Source of the DNA: an uncultured Ignavibacteria bacterium | GTDB taxonomy: Bacteria > Bacteroidota > Ignavibacteria > Tepidaquicellales > OLB5 | Reading direction: 5' to 3' | Length of the DNA stretch: 64,000 nt | NCBI GenBank assembly: GCA_937873695.1 | Contig: CALMYL010000007.1 | Coordinates: forward strand, 62,001-126,000 | In this document: positions 27,553-36,900 of the stretch, piece after piece | Numbering within the stretch: the stretch's first letter is position 1 | Layout: each line of letters begins with the position of its first letter | The notes under the pieces: model-generated | The model's database searches: none | Told to the model about the DNA's origin: nothing | Seen by the model: only the letters and a program-made list of their open reading frames with translations | Made by a program: the position numbers and the translations under genes

Positions 27553-27728
27553 TATTATTTGAAGGGAAAAATATTCCGCAAAATAACGGCATTTAGTTAC
27601 GAAATGCAGTTTATTTTCAGGATAATTACGATTATTTTGCCGGCAGTAATGCGGAATTATGAAATAAGTAACTTTGTTTTATATATTAAGAAGCCGGAAA
27701 ACAGAATAAAGCATACGGGCAATTTATA

Positions 27729-28076
27729 ATGGCTGCAGATAAACAGATAATTATCAACACTCTTCGGTGGATCCTGAATGAAAACAGCGCCGCTGTATTT
27801 GCAATAGAAGAACACTACGTCCAGGCTGCAGTTTCTATGCCCAATGAAATTTACTGCGAAGCCGTAAGCCATCATTACCATTCCGCAATTGATATCGGCC
27901 TTGAAAGCGCTTTTATAAATATGGGATTTCACCTTGAAGAAGGCGGAAATTACAGCAGGAGATATTATATTACAGATGATTCAGTGCTGGAAAAATTCGC
28001 CGATGATGTCATAAAAATTTTTGAAGAATTATACCGTTCAGACCCCGCCAAACCATTTGAAGTTACCGAGCTGTAG
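27729..28076 (+). CDS. Small hypothetical protein, YbjN/TY-chaperone-like
   Basis: The 115-residue product has the pattern AVFAIEEHYVQAAVSMPNE then EAVSHHYH, LESAFINMGFHLEEGGNYSR, and a C-terminal FADDVIKIFEELY helix. This recalls the YbjN/type III chaperone-like fold (TY-Chap), which occurs in small peptide-binding proteins. The match is by eye only. No signal peptide. It follows the zinc-ribbon gene by 176 bases. Confidence 0.55.
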   Translation: MAADKQIIINTLRWILNENSAAVFAIEEHYVQAAVSMPNEIYCEAVSHHYHSAIDIGLESAFINMGFHLEEGGNYSRRYYITDDSVLEKFADDVIKIFEELYRSDPAKPFEVTEL

Positions 28077-28216
28077 AGATACAACCGCATTTTTTTCAGG
28101 TTAACGGGAACCGTTTGAAGCACTTTTGCCTTTGCTAAAGATTTCACACTAAATATTTTTAAATTTCCTGCTATATTTGATAATACAGAATATTAAAACG
28201 CGGAGAAATTTATTTT

Positions 28217-28603
28217 ATGAAAACTATTATCGCCGGAATACTTCTATTGATTGCGGTTAATGTTGCTTTTTCAGATCAGCTTGCGTGGATAACAGAAGAA
28301 CAGGCCATGCAAACCGTTGATTACCTGAAGGAAAATAAAGTAAAGTACGTTATCCTTTGGTGCGCTTGCTGCGATAACGATACTAAGATGAAGATCAAAG
28401 TAACAAGGGTCTTTTATAAGACGGCAGAGGGGCAGACTTCGTATTTTGAAGTGTGGATAGAAGGCAAAGATAAAGACGGCAAAAAACTGAAACAGCCGGT
28501 TGATCTTGCGTACGTTCATATAAAAAAAGCAGGCGAGTGGAATTGCCTGGGAACCATTATGGGGTTCCAGTGTGACCCGTGCACAAAACCGTTTAAGTTA
28601 TAG
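28217..28603 (+). CDS. Small secreted cysteine-containing hypothetical protein
   Basis: This 128-residue protein has a Sec signal peptide (MKTIIAGILLLIAVNVAFS) and a mature part with six cysteines: a CACC cluster near residue 50 and three more near the C-terminus (WNCLG, QCDPCTK). These could form disulfides or bind a metal in the periplasm. I do not recognise the family. An RBS-like GGAG precedes the ATG. Confidence 0.65.
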   Translation: MKTIIAGILLLIAVNVAFSDQLAWITEEQAMQTVDYLKENKVKYVILWCACCDNDTKMKIKVTRVFYKTAEGQTSYFEVWIEGKDKDGKKLKQPVDLAYVHIKKAGEWNCLGTIMGFQCDPCTKPFKL

Positions 28604-28678
28604 GTGACCTGTTACAGGTGGCGGGTGATATGTTGAAATTACATTTAGAATAGGGATGTTCCCGGGTTGCGTTGAGTT

Positions 28679-29269
28679 ATGACAAATGAATTGAAGATGC
28701 CGGAGATGCTTGAAGGCAAGAGGGTCAAGTTGATTCCCTTAAGCATGGCACATGCTGAAGAGCTCTGGGAATCAGCTAAGAATGAGGATCTTTGGGAGCA
28801 TTACACTTTCCGCAAAATGGAAAGTTTTGAGAAGTTTAAGGATTTCCTTTCGGGTTCATTAAGAGAAGCTGAATCAGGTAAAGGATTTACGTTCACAATA
28901 ACAGATAAATCCACCGGCAAGATGCGGGGCGGAACAAGTTTCCTGGATATTCAGCCGGCGGCGCGCTCGCTTGAAATTGGAAGAACGTGGCTGGCAAAAG
29001 ATCTGCACGGTACCGGGTTTAATGCTGAATGTAAATTCCTGTTGCTGCGCTATTGTTTTGAGGAACTTAAGCTTATCAGGGTATTCTTTAAGACTGACGG
29101 CAATAATATTCGCTCTCAAAAAGCGATGGAAAAAATTGGCGCTAAATTTGAGGGTGTTTTACGGAATCACATGATAAGGGAAGACGGAACATTCCGCCAC
29201 TCCGCTTACTATAGTATAATAGAAAGCGAGTGGGAAGGGGTGAAGGAAAAACTAAGTGAACAATTATAA
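28679..29269 (+). CDS. GNAT acetyltransferase, RimJ/RimL type
   Basis: This 196-residue protein has the RimJ/RimL arrangement: EGKRVKLIPLSMAHAEELWE at the start, GGTSFLDI, then the motif A region SLEIGRTWLAKDLHGTGFNAECKFLLL and the C-terminal RSQKAMEKIGAKFEGVLRNHMI. The family acetylates N-terminal amino groups of ribosomal or other proteins, or small molecules; the substrate cannot be deduced here. Length is normal. Confidence 0.88.
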   Translation: MTNELKMPEMLEGKRVKLIPLSMAHAEELWESAKNEDLWEHYTFRKMESFEKFKDFLSGSLREAESGKGFTFTITDKSTGKMRGGTSFLDIQPAARSLEIGRTWLAKDLHGTGFNAECKFLLLRYCFEELKLIRVFFKTDGNNIRSQKAMEKIGAKFEGVLRNHMIREDGTFRHSAYYSIIESEWEGVKEKLSEQL

Positions 29270-29339
29270 AACAATATCAGGTAGCAGGCCCCAAAGGGGT
29301 AAACAAAGCCATGACGCCTACATGATTTGGGATTGATTT

Positions 29340-30101
29340 ATGAATTATAAAGCAAGAATAGTTATCGGTGTTGTGATCGCATTAATTGCGGTGGTTTCGT
29401 ATTTCATGAAGACTGATGAAAACCCGGTTACGGGCGAAAAGCAGAAAGTGAGCCTGACGGTTGACGAGGAAATAAAACTGGGGCTGCAAAGCGCACCGGA
29501 GATGATAGCCGAGTTTGGCGGTGAGTACCGCGACAGCAAACTGCAGGCATATGTAGATAGAGTCGGCGGGAAGTTGGTACAATCAACCGAAGCGGGAAGC
29601 TCGCCTTATAAATTTGAGTTTCACCTGCTTGCTGATGCGAATACGGTAAACGCTTTCGCGCTGCCGGGCGGACAGATATTTATAACTTACGCTTTGCTGA
29701 GCAGGCTGAAAACCGAAGACCAGTTAGCAGGTGTGCTTGGGCATGAAATAGGCCACGTGATAAACCGCCACAGCGCGGAGCATATTGCCAAACAGGAATT
29801 GACACAGGGACTGATACAGGCAACCGATATTGCGACCGGCGACCCCGGCATGATATCAAGATTCGTTGGCAATATGATAAACATGAAATACGGCAGGGAT
29901 GATGAGCTTGAGTCAGATGATTACGGCGTGAAATATATGATGCAGGCGGGCTATAAACCTGAGGCTATGATAGATGTAATGCGGATACTAAAGGAAGCCT
30001 CCGGCGGCGGTAATCAGCCTGAATTCATGAGCACACATCCAAGCTCAGATAACAGGATAGAGAAACTTAAAGAGGTAATAGCGAAGTATAAGAAGAAATA
30101 G
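29340..30101 (+). CDS. M48 family zinc metalloprotease
   Basis: This 253-residue protein begins with one membrane segment or uncleaved signal (residues 5-22). The zinc-binding motif HEIGH is at residues 135-139 and the third ligand is Glu189 in ELESD. NAFALPGGQIFI before it is typical of the BepA/LoiP branch of M48. Such proteases act in the periplasm on misfolded outer-membrane proteins. A membrane-anchored periplasmic protease is inferred. All catalytic residues are present. Confidence 0.9.
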   Translation: MNYKARIVIGVVIALIAVVSYFMKTDENPVTGEKQKVSLTVDEEIKLGLQSAPEMIAEFGGEYRDSKLQAYVDRVGGKLVQSTEAGSSPYKFEFHLLADANTVNAFALPGGQIFITYALLSRLKTEDQLAGVLGHEIGHVINRHSAEHIAKQELTQGLIQATDIATGDPGMISRFVGNMINMKYGRDDELESDDYGVKYMMQAGYKPEAMIDVMRILKEASGGGNQPEFMSTHPSSDNRIEKLKEVIAKYKKK

Positions 30102-30183
30102 GAGATTTTAACATTTTAACTGAGCGATAAATGAATGATAAAAAATAGATCTTTCAATGCGTTCAGGATTAAAAAAAACTACC

Positions 30184-30603
30184 ATGAAAACAATAAATAT
30201 ATTTACAATTCTTGCGGCTTTATTTTTTGTTATGATCATTAGCGGATGTTCCGGAACGAAAGGAACATCAAATCCAAAAATTGAAGGGATCGAGTGGAAG
30301 CTTGAGACCTTAAACGGTAAAACCGTTGCACTGAAAAGCGGAAGCAGCATAACACTAAGCTTTGATGGTACAACTGCAAAAATAGGCGGAACTGCTGTTT
30401 GCAATAAATATTTTGGCGGTTATACAAAAACAGATGAAACGCTGGTTTTCAGCGCTATAGGTTCAACAAAGATGATGTGTGATGATAATTTAAATGAATC
30501 TGATTATTTCGCAATGCTGGGTTCAGTGGATGGCTATAAAATTTCGGGAGGCAAACTTTCTTTGATGAGCAAGGGCTCTGCGGTCGCGGTATTCAGTAAA
30601 TAA
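30184..30603 (+). CDS. META-domain (HslJ-like) lipoprotein 1
   Basis: This 139-residue protein has a lipobox ending in ISGC at about residue 21. The remainder is a META/DUF306 domain with IEGIEWKLETLNG, FDGTTAKIGGTAVCNKYFGGY and STKMMCDDN. ATG at 30184 is preferred over the in-frame ATG at 30157 because it gives a compact signal peptide. It lies nine bases from its paralogue at 30613, consistent with one operon. HslJ in E. coli is a heat-shock outer-membrane protein; the role here is unknown. Confidence 0.85.
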   Translation: MKTINIFTILAALFFVMIISGCSGTKGTSNPKIEGIEWKLETLNGKTVALKSGSSITLSFDGTTAKIGGTAVCNKYFGGYTKTDETLVFSAIGSTKMMCDDNLNESDYFAMLGSVDGYKISGGKLSLMSKGSAVAVFSK

Positions 30604-30612
30604 ATAAGAGAT

Positions 30613-31032
30613 ATGAAAATACTTCCTGCAGTAATAGCGGTTTTAATAGTTATGCTCGTTTACGGGTGCGGTTCTTCGGGCAGTTCCGGTGATAAGAGTC
30701 CTTTAGCGGGAACGGAATGGGTGCTGTTTGAAATGGAAGGCGTTAAGTATGAGCCTGCAAGCGGCAAAAATGTTACCATGATACTTGACGGTACGGCCAA
30801 AAAGATGGGCGGCAAGGCACCCTGCAACACGTATGGCTCGGTTTACACAAAATCCGCGAATAAAATTTCATTTGGGAATGTTTTTTCAACTGAAATGGCC
30901 TGCGCCGAGCTTGATGCGGAATCAGTTTATTACAAAATCCTGCCTAAAGTCTTTGCTTACCAGGTATCCGGTGACAAGCTGTATTTTTTTGACTCAGGCG
31001 GTATGGTGATATTGAGATTTAAAGCTAAATAG
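30613..31032 (+). CDS. META-domain (HslJ-like) lipoprotein 2
   Basis: This 139-residue paralogue of the preceding gene has a lipobox ending in VYGC at residue 19, followed by a Gly/Ser-rich linker. The META core is LAGTEWVLFEMEG, LDGTAKKMGGKAPCNTYGS and FSTEMACAELD. Two cysteines sit at the positions seen in the first copy. A terminator hairpin follows at 31092-31130. Confidence 0.85.
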   Translation: MKILPAVIAVLIVMLVYGCGSSGSSGDKSPLAGTEWVLFEMEGVKYEPASGKNVTMILDGTAKKMGGKAPCNTYGSVYTKSANKISFGNVFSTEMACAELDAESVYYKILPKVFAYQVSGDKLYFFDSGGMVILRFKAK

Positions 31033-31091
31033 GCTGTCCCGCGAGCTGGGGGTTTGCCAACAAAGAAAATTTAAGGTAATTTAATATTTAA

Positions 31092-31130
31092 CCTGCGGTT
31101 CACAGTTTTTCTGCGGGCCGCAGGCTTTTT
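31092..31130 (+). terminator. Rho-independent terminator after the META operon
   Basis: A seven-base GC-rich stem (cctgcgg at 31092-31098 with ccgcagg at 31118-31124) is followed by c and five Ts. It ends directly before the first ATG of the next gene at 31131, which leaves no room for a ribosome-binding site for that ATG. Confidence 0.65.
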
Positions 31131-31658
31131 ATGTATATGAATAACAGCATACAGAAAGAAGAAAATCCCTGCACCTTTGAAGACCTGGCGAAGCTTGAAA
31201 CCATGATGTGCAAATCAAAACAAGAGCTGCGTTTTACGGGAATATTTGTGCTTGTAATTTCATTTATACTGCCATTTCTCCCCCCTAAACACAGCGGTCA
31301 AAAGGCAATGCTTGATATGATGAGCTATTCACAGGCTGTCGCGGGAATTGTGACGGTGTTTGGCGTTGTGTTCCTTTGGTCGGTTTATTATATGCTTTAT
31401 GGATTGCATAAGGATCTCAAAAATAAAATAAAGATAACCGTTAACACTTATGTAACATCATGCGGCAGCAGTAAATATAAAGGTAAGCAATATTTCTATT
31501 TTTCCGCGGCAGCTCTGCCATATAGGATTGGCAGGATTCCGTTTGGTAAAACTGAATTTGATAAGATCAAAAAAGGTGACAGGGTTGTTGTTGAATATTC
31601 TAAATTTGGAAAAAAATTGTTAGGATGGGAATCAAATAGCTTTCCTCATGTAGAGTAA
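31131..31658 (+). CDS. Hypothetical membrane protein with two transmembrane segments
   Basis: This 175-residue protein has hydrophobic segments at about 35-52 and 70-92. A C-terminal soluble part follows (KITVNTYVTSCGSSKYKGKQY...DRVVVEYSKFGKKLLGWE), perhaps a small beta domain like that of DUF3592 proteins. The start may be ATG 31131 or 31137; both are very close to the terminator. Function unknown. Confidence 0.6.
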   Translation: MYMNNSIQKEENPCTFEDLAKLETMMCKSKQELRFTGIFVLVISFILPFLPPKHSGQKAMLDMMSYSQAVAGIVTVFGVVFLWSVYYMLYGLHKDLKNKIKITVNTYVTSCGSSKYKGKQYFYFSAAALPYRIGRIPFGKTEFDKIKKGDRVVVEYSKFGKKLLGWESNSFPHVE

Positions 31659-31716
31659 ATATAATTGTTAATTGTTGAGCCGCTATGCGGCGAAACCTTA
31701 CTCCGAAGGAGGAAGG

Positions 31717-32367
31717 CTATTTGAAACTATTGCAGCCGGGACATAATTCGCACACCACACACTCCGTGCATAGTGGTTTTTTAGCTTTACATATAGCTCT
31801 GCCATGCTGACCAATTACGTGTGAATATTTTACCTGCAAATCATCGGGGATAATTTCTTTCAGGTCCATTTCAATTTTTTCGGGTTTATCGTTATCGGTC
31901 AAGCCAAGTCTTTGCGATACGCGGTTTAAGTGCGTATCGGTCATAATTGCCGGCTCACCGAAACAATTTCCGAGTACTACATTGGCTGTTTTCCTTCCAA
32001 CCCCCGCAAGTTTGGTAAGTTCGTTCATTGTTCCTGGGACTTGACCGTTATGATCATTTACCAACGCTGCACAGCAATTTAAAACACTTTTGGTTTTATT
32101 GCGGAAGAAGTTTATTGAGCGCAGTTCGTGTTCAAGCCCACCCTGCGTTAGAGTAAGAAAATCAGCGGGAGTTTTATACTTTTTGTAAAGCGGTACCATA
32201 ACCGCATTCACTCTTTCATCTGTGCACTGCGCTGCAAGAAGTGTTGATATCAGCAGTTCAAATGGATTATTGTAATCAAGGTGACAACCGGCACCGGGAT
32301 ATTCTTCCGATAAGATTTCAAGGATCTTTGATGCTCTGCGTTTTTTAACTTTTTGATCTTTCGGCAT
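31717..32367 (-). CDS. nth: Endonuclease III (DNA glycosylase/AP lyase)
   Basis: The 216-residue product has the helix-hairpin-helix motif LAGVGRKTANVVLG with the catalytic Lys, the catalytic Asp in MTDTHLNRVSQRLG, and a C-terminal iron-sulfur loop with four cysteines spaced C-x6-C-x2-C-x5-C. It removes oxidised pyrimidines in base-excision repair and cuts the abasic strand. ATG at 32367 is preferred over an in-frame TTG at 32379. It is convergent with the upstream membrane protein gene. Confidence 0.95.
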   Translation of the reverse strand: MPKDQKVKKRRASKILEILSEEYPGAGCHLDYNNPFELLISTLLAAQCTDERVNAVMVPLYKKYKTPADFLTLTQGGLEHELRSINFFRNKTKSVLNCCAALVNDHNGQVPGTMNELTKLAGVGRKTANVVLGNCFGEPAIMTDTHLNRVSQRLGLTDNDKPEKIEMDLKEIIPDDLQVKYSHVIGQHGRAICKAKKPLCTECVVCELCPGCNSFK

Positions 32368-32502
32368 AGTTAAGAGCAAACTTAAGTTATAATATCAAAT
32401 TTAGAAATGCCATTAAATATATTTCCGAAAACAAGCTCACTGTGCCCGGTATAATATATTAGAGCACTTTGTTTAAATGGTTACTTTCTGCTGCCGCATT
32501 TA

Positions 32503-32529
32503 AAATTAATTGACAAAGTCAATTAATTT
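32503..32529. promoter_or_regulatory. Palindromic operator candidate for the MarR gene at 32545
   Basis: Two perfect 12-base arms (aaattaattgac and gtcaattaattt) are separated by AAA and end 15 bases before the ATG. Position and symmetry suit autorepression by a MarR dimer. Confidence 0.6.
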
Positions 32530-32544
32530 GCCTAAATTGAATAC

Positions 32545-33033
32545 ATGAAGATCAAAAAATCAGCAAAAGGCAGGAGCGCAGGTATGCGATCCGGATCTAG
32601 CGGCACAATTAATAAAATTCGCGCTTTTAACAGGTACTATACAGGGCTCATTGGAGTGCTTAACAAACAATTTCTAAACAGTCATTACTCCCTGCCGGAG
32701 GCAAGAATACTTTACGAAATTAATTCAGCGGGAAAATGTACTTCCCGGGATATAATAGAAAAGATGAATATAGATGCCGGTTATCTTTCGCGCATACTGA
32801 ACAATTTCTCTATAAAAAATCTGGTAAAAAAAATGCCGGACAAAAAAGACCGCCGGGTGATATATATTTCATTGACGGTGCCCGGCAAAAAACTTTACAA
32901 AAAGCTTACAGAGGCACAGGTTAAAAGGGTTTACGGGCTGATCTCGGGTTTGGGAATAAATGAACGGAAAAAACTGGTTTGGCATATGGAAGGCATAAAG
33001 AGGATACTTTGGAAAAAATACAGTGTAAAATGA
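32545..33033 (+). CDS. MarR family transcriptional regulator
   Basis: The 162-residue protein has a winged helix: LPEARILYEINSAGKCTSRDIIEKMNIDAGYLSRILNNF is the recognition-helix region, followed by a wing with KKDRRVIYISLT. The N-terminus is basic and extended. It overlaps the ABC-transporter ATPase gene by an ATGA and so heads a three-gene operon (32545-37470). A perfect inverted repeat lies upstream. It probably controls the operon in response to an unknown ligand. Confidence 0.85.
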   Translation: MKIKKSAKGRSAGMRSGSSGTINKIRAFNRYYTGLIGVLNKQFLNSHYSLPEARILYEINSAGKCTSRDIIEKMNIDAGYLSRILNNFSIKNLVKKMPDKKDRRVIYISLTVPGKKLYKKLTEAQVKRVYGLISGLGINERKKLVWHMEGIKRILWKKYSVK

Positions 33034-33908
33034 AGCTAACACTAAAAAATATCTCAAAAACATATAAGAACGGAGTAAAGGCTCTTGATGCACTATCCTG
33101 TGAAATAACCGCGGGGATGACCGGTCTATTGGGCCCGAATGGCGCAGGCAAATCGACATTGATGAGAACTCTGGCGACATTACAAAAGCCGGATAGCGGG
33201 GATATATTCTTTAATGAAATAGATATTTTAAAAGATCCGCTTTCATTACGAAAGCAGCTTGGCTACCTGCCTCAGGAATTCGGGGTTTACCCGAAAATGA
33301 CAGCTGAAGAGTTGCTTGGATATTTTGCCGCATTAAAAGGAATACCCTCTGGTAAGGCAAAAGATGATCTGATACATTATGTACTCGAGCTAACCAACCT
33401 GTATGATGTAAGGAAAAAGTATGTTGATGGATATTCCGGCGGAATGAAACAGCGTTTCGGCATTGCGCAGCTTCTGCTTTCCGGCCCAAAACTGATCATA
33501 GTTGATGAACCTACCGCGGGACTTGACCCAGCAGAAAGGAACCGTTTTTTGAACATACTGAGGGAAATCGCGCGAACAAATATCATAATATTTTCTACGC
33601 ATATAGTTGAAGACATAAAAGATTTGTGCAACGATATGGCAATAATGAATAACGGCAGAATACTGAAACATGTTCATCCGGTTGACTGCATTAAAGAGCT
33701 CCGGGGGAAGATCTGGACGAAGAATATTAATCCGGACCGGCTGGAGGAAGCTGAGAGCGCACATGAAGTTTTGTCTTCGGGTTATAACAGGGATGATTCG
33801 GTTAACATCCGTGTGTTTTCAGAACATGACCCGGGAGAAGGTTTCGCTATTGGCCAGCCTGCTTTGGAAGACTATTATTTTGCTGTCTTGAACGGAAATC
33901 TAAAATGA
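33030..33908 (+). CDS. ABC transporter ATP-binding protein
   Basis: The 292-residue ATPase has Walker A GPNGAGKST near residues 35-43, the signature YSGGMKQR near 132-139, Walker B LIIVDEPTAGLDP and the switch His in FSTHIVED. It is the ABC-2 type subfamily. ATG 33030 overlaps the MarR stop by four bases; an upstream in-frame start would overlap the regulator heavily. The partner permease is the next gene, seven bases away. Confidence 0.92.
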   Translation: MKLTLKNISKTYKNGVKALDALSCEITAGMTGLLGPNGAGKSTLMRTLATLQKPDSGDIFFNEIDILKDPLSLRKQLGYLPQEFGVYPKMTAEELLGYFAALKGIPSGKAKDDLIHYVLELTNLYDVRKKYVDGYSGGMKQRFGIAQLLLSGPKLIIVDEPTAGLDPAERNRFLNILREIARTNIIIFSTHIVEDIKDLCNDMAIMNNGRILKHVHPVDCIKELRGKIWTKNINPDRLEEAESAHEVLSSGYNRDDSVNIRVFSEHDPGEGFAIGQPALEDYYFAVLNGNLK

Positions 33909-33915
33909 TCGAAGA

Positions 33916-36900
33916 ATGTTTCTGACAATACTAAAGTCTGAGATAAAATACTGGTTAAAAAATCCCGCGTACTACTTTTATCTGATAATCTTCTTTTTAT
34001 TGGGAGCTGCGGCTATGGCGGGCGCGGCGGGCGCCTTTGGTGAAGATTCATCTTCTGTAAAAACCGCAAATTCACCTATGGGTATTTTTTCCTTTGTCAT
34101 GCTATTCGGTAAATTGATGTTATTTCTTCTTCCGGTAATAGTCGGCGTTTCAGTTTACAGGGATCATAAAAGCGGCGTTTATCGTTTACTTTATTCTTTC
34201 CCCATCACAAAATCCGGATATCTTTCGGCCAAATTTTTGAGCTCCTTTGCGGGTGTAAATATAATAGCGCTGTTTTTTCTTTGCGGGCTTATGCTGGGCG
34301 CGGCACTACCCGTGGTTCCCGCGGGCAGAATTCTGCCTGTTGAAATTTCGGCCTACGCTGAAATATATTTTATTTTCCTGCTGCCCAACCTGCTTCTTTC
34401 CGGAATAATTGTTTTTACGGTGGTTGTTCTTTCTGAAAACATTTATGCCGGTTTTATCTCTGTTGTTCTCCTTTTTCTGTTAAGGGAGTCCGCTTCCCGA
34501 ATAACTGTATCTGCTGAAACAGGGGGTCTGGGTTTGCTGATAGAGCCTTTTGGCGAAGCGGCCGTTCATTATTTTACCCGGAACAACACTATTGTGCAGA
34601 ATGACATCATTTCTCTGCCGTTAACCGGTACAATTGTATTGAACCGTGTGCTCTGGCTTACAGTCTCAATATTTCTGGCGGCGTTCTTATACCGGGTTTT
34701 TTCTTTCGAGGGTGGCTTTTTCAGAAGACTATCCGGAAGAACAAATAATTCTATAGAGCAAAGTTCCGCCGCCGGAGAAAAAATCAAAATATACTTTCCG
34801 GAGGTAAAATCTGTCTGGGGAATACCGGACAAATTGAAAACCGCCTGGTATCTTTCTAACGCCGAAATTAAATACATTATTAAGAGCAGATCTTTTTTGA
34901 TAGTCGTGATCGCCGGCATAATTCTCATTTCAACGATCCTGATGCAGGCAAATCCGCAGACGGGCACAAAATTGCTGCCCGTAACCTGGTCTATACTTGG
35001 GCTGCCAGTGTTTTTCTTTTCAATGCTGATAACGGTTTTGACTTTTATGTACGCCGGCGTTTTGATAAACCGCGCCAAAATTTGCCGTATTGATTCGTTA
35101 ATAGATACCAGCCCCGCAGGCGACGGTATACTTTTGCTGTCAAAATTCCTGGCATTGGTAAAAATGCAGATTATATTACTGCTGGTTATTATGGCATCGG
35201 GTATAGGTTTCCAGATTTACAGCGGTTATTACCGATTTGAACTTATTCAATACATTTTTGCACTTTTCGTACTGCATTTAAGCGGGTTCGTTATTTGGGC
35301 GTTTGCTTCGCTTTTTGTACAAAATCTTTTTAGAAATTCATACATAGGGCTGTTTCTACTGGTTCTGGCCGCGATAGGAATCTCGAATCTGCCTCATGCG
35401 GGGATTGAAAAAATGATATTCAGGTTCAATCAAAATCCCGAACCGGATTTCTTTATGAAACTTTCCGATCTGTCCGGGTATGGATATTCCTTGCTGCCTT
35501 TTTTTGTTTACAAGGCATATTGGTTTATATTCGGGATCATTATTTTTCTCTTATCAATTCTTTTCAGCAAAAGGGGCTTAACGGAGACTTTCACAGAAAG
35601 ATTAACAAATGCGGCATTAAAATTCAGGGGCAAGATAGCCTACGTAATCCTCTTTCTTTGCGGCGGCTTTACGGCCTACGGTTATTTTATTAACGCTGCC
35701 GCAACCGGGAACGAAGAGATGATGTTTAAGACAGGAAATCAAGAGTCTCTTAAGAGCGAATTCACGACCAGGTATTCCGCTCTGAAAGAAATAAAACAGC
35801 CTCGTATTACCGCCGTAAATGCAAAAATTGAGCTGTACCCAGAATCAAATTCTATGTATGCAGAAGGATTTTATACGCTTATTAACAGAACGCTTTACCC
35901 TATAGATACTCTTCTTGTAAGAACGGGTTTTGATGAGATCACCGCAGTTTCTTTTGAAGATGAAATCGAAAGTTTGATTGATGATTCGCTGTTTAATTTT
36001 TATGTATTCAAACTACGCAAACCAATTGCGCCAGGCGATAGTATTAAAATGAGTTTTAATATTAAGAACAGGCAAAATACTCTTCTTGTTAAGAACTCAA
36101 ACATACTTAATAACGGCACTTATCTAAAGAGTGATATTTTCCCTCGTATTGGTTACATTTTTGACGGCTCAACTATATTTAACCACTATCAGGGAAGTGA
36201 TGCCGATCTTATCAGCCTGGAGTTATTAACAGGAACATCTGAAGGTCAAACCGTAATTGCGCCCGGCAAAACAATAAAGCGTTGGAATGAAAACAACAGA
36301 ACTTATACTCTTAATAAAACAGATGAAAAAGTAAAGTTTGTATTCGGAATTCACTCTGGAATTTATGAAGTATACAAAGATTATCATCTTGGATCCTTCA
36401 TAGAGGTTTATTATCATAAACCACATACAAACAATCTAAAACAAATTGTTGACGGTATAAAGCAATCGATGAGTTATAATTCGGATAATTTTGGGGCTTA
36501 CCCTTTTCGGGTAATAAAAGTTGCGGAATTCCCCCGTTCTGAGGGCTCGTATGCAACAACAGCTGCCAACATTGTCTCTATTTCCGAAATCCGTTTTTTA
36601 ACGGATATCCGAACACCTGTTGATAACAATATTGATATTTCGTTTTATGTTTCTGCACATGAGCTTTCGCATCAATGGTGGGGTAACCAGGTAATGCCGG
36701 CAGATGTACCTGGAGCGCATATGATTACCGAAAGCCTTACAGAATATATTACCGCAAGGATCTATGAGAAAAGATACGGAAAGCAAAGCGCCGAACGTTT
36801 CCTAAGTGTACAGATGGAACGATACCTTAAGGGAAGGACCTCTGAAACCGGGGAAGAACCCCCGTTATACACTGTTGATGCAGAAAGATCATATATTTCA

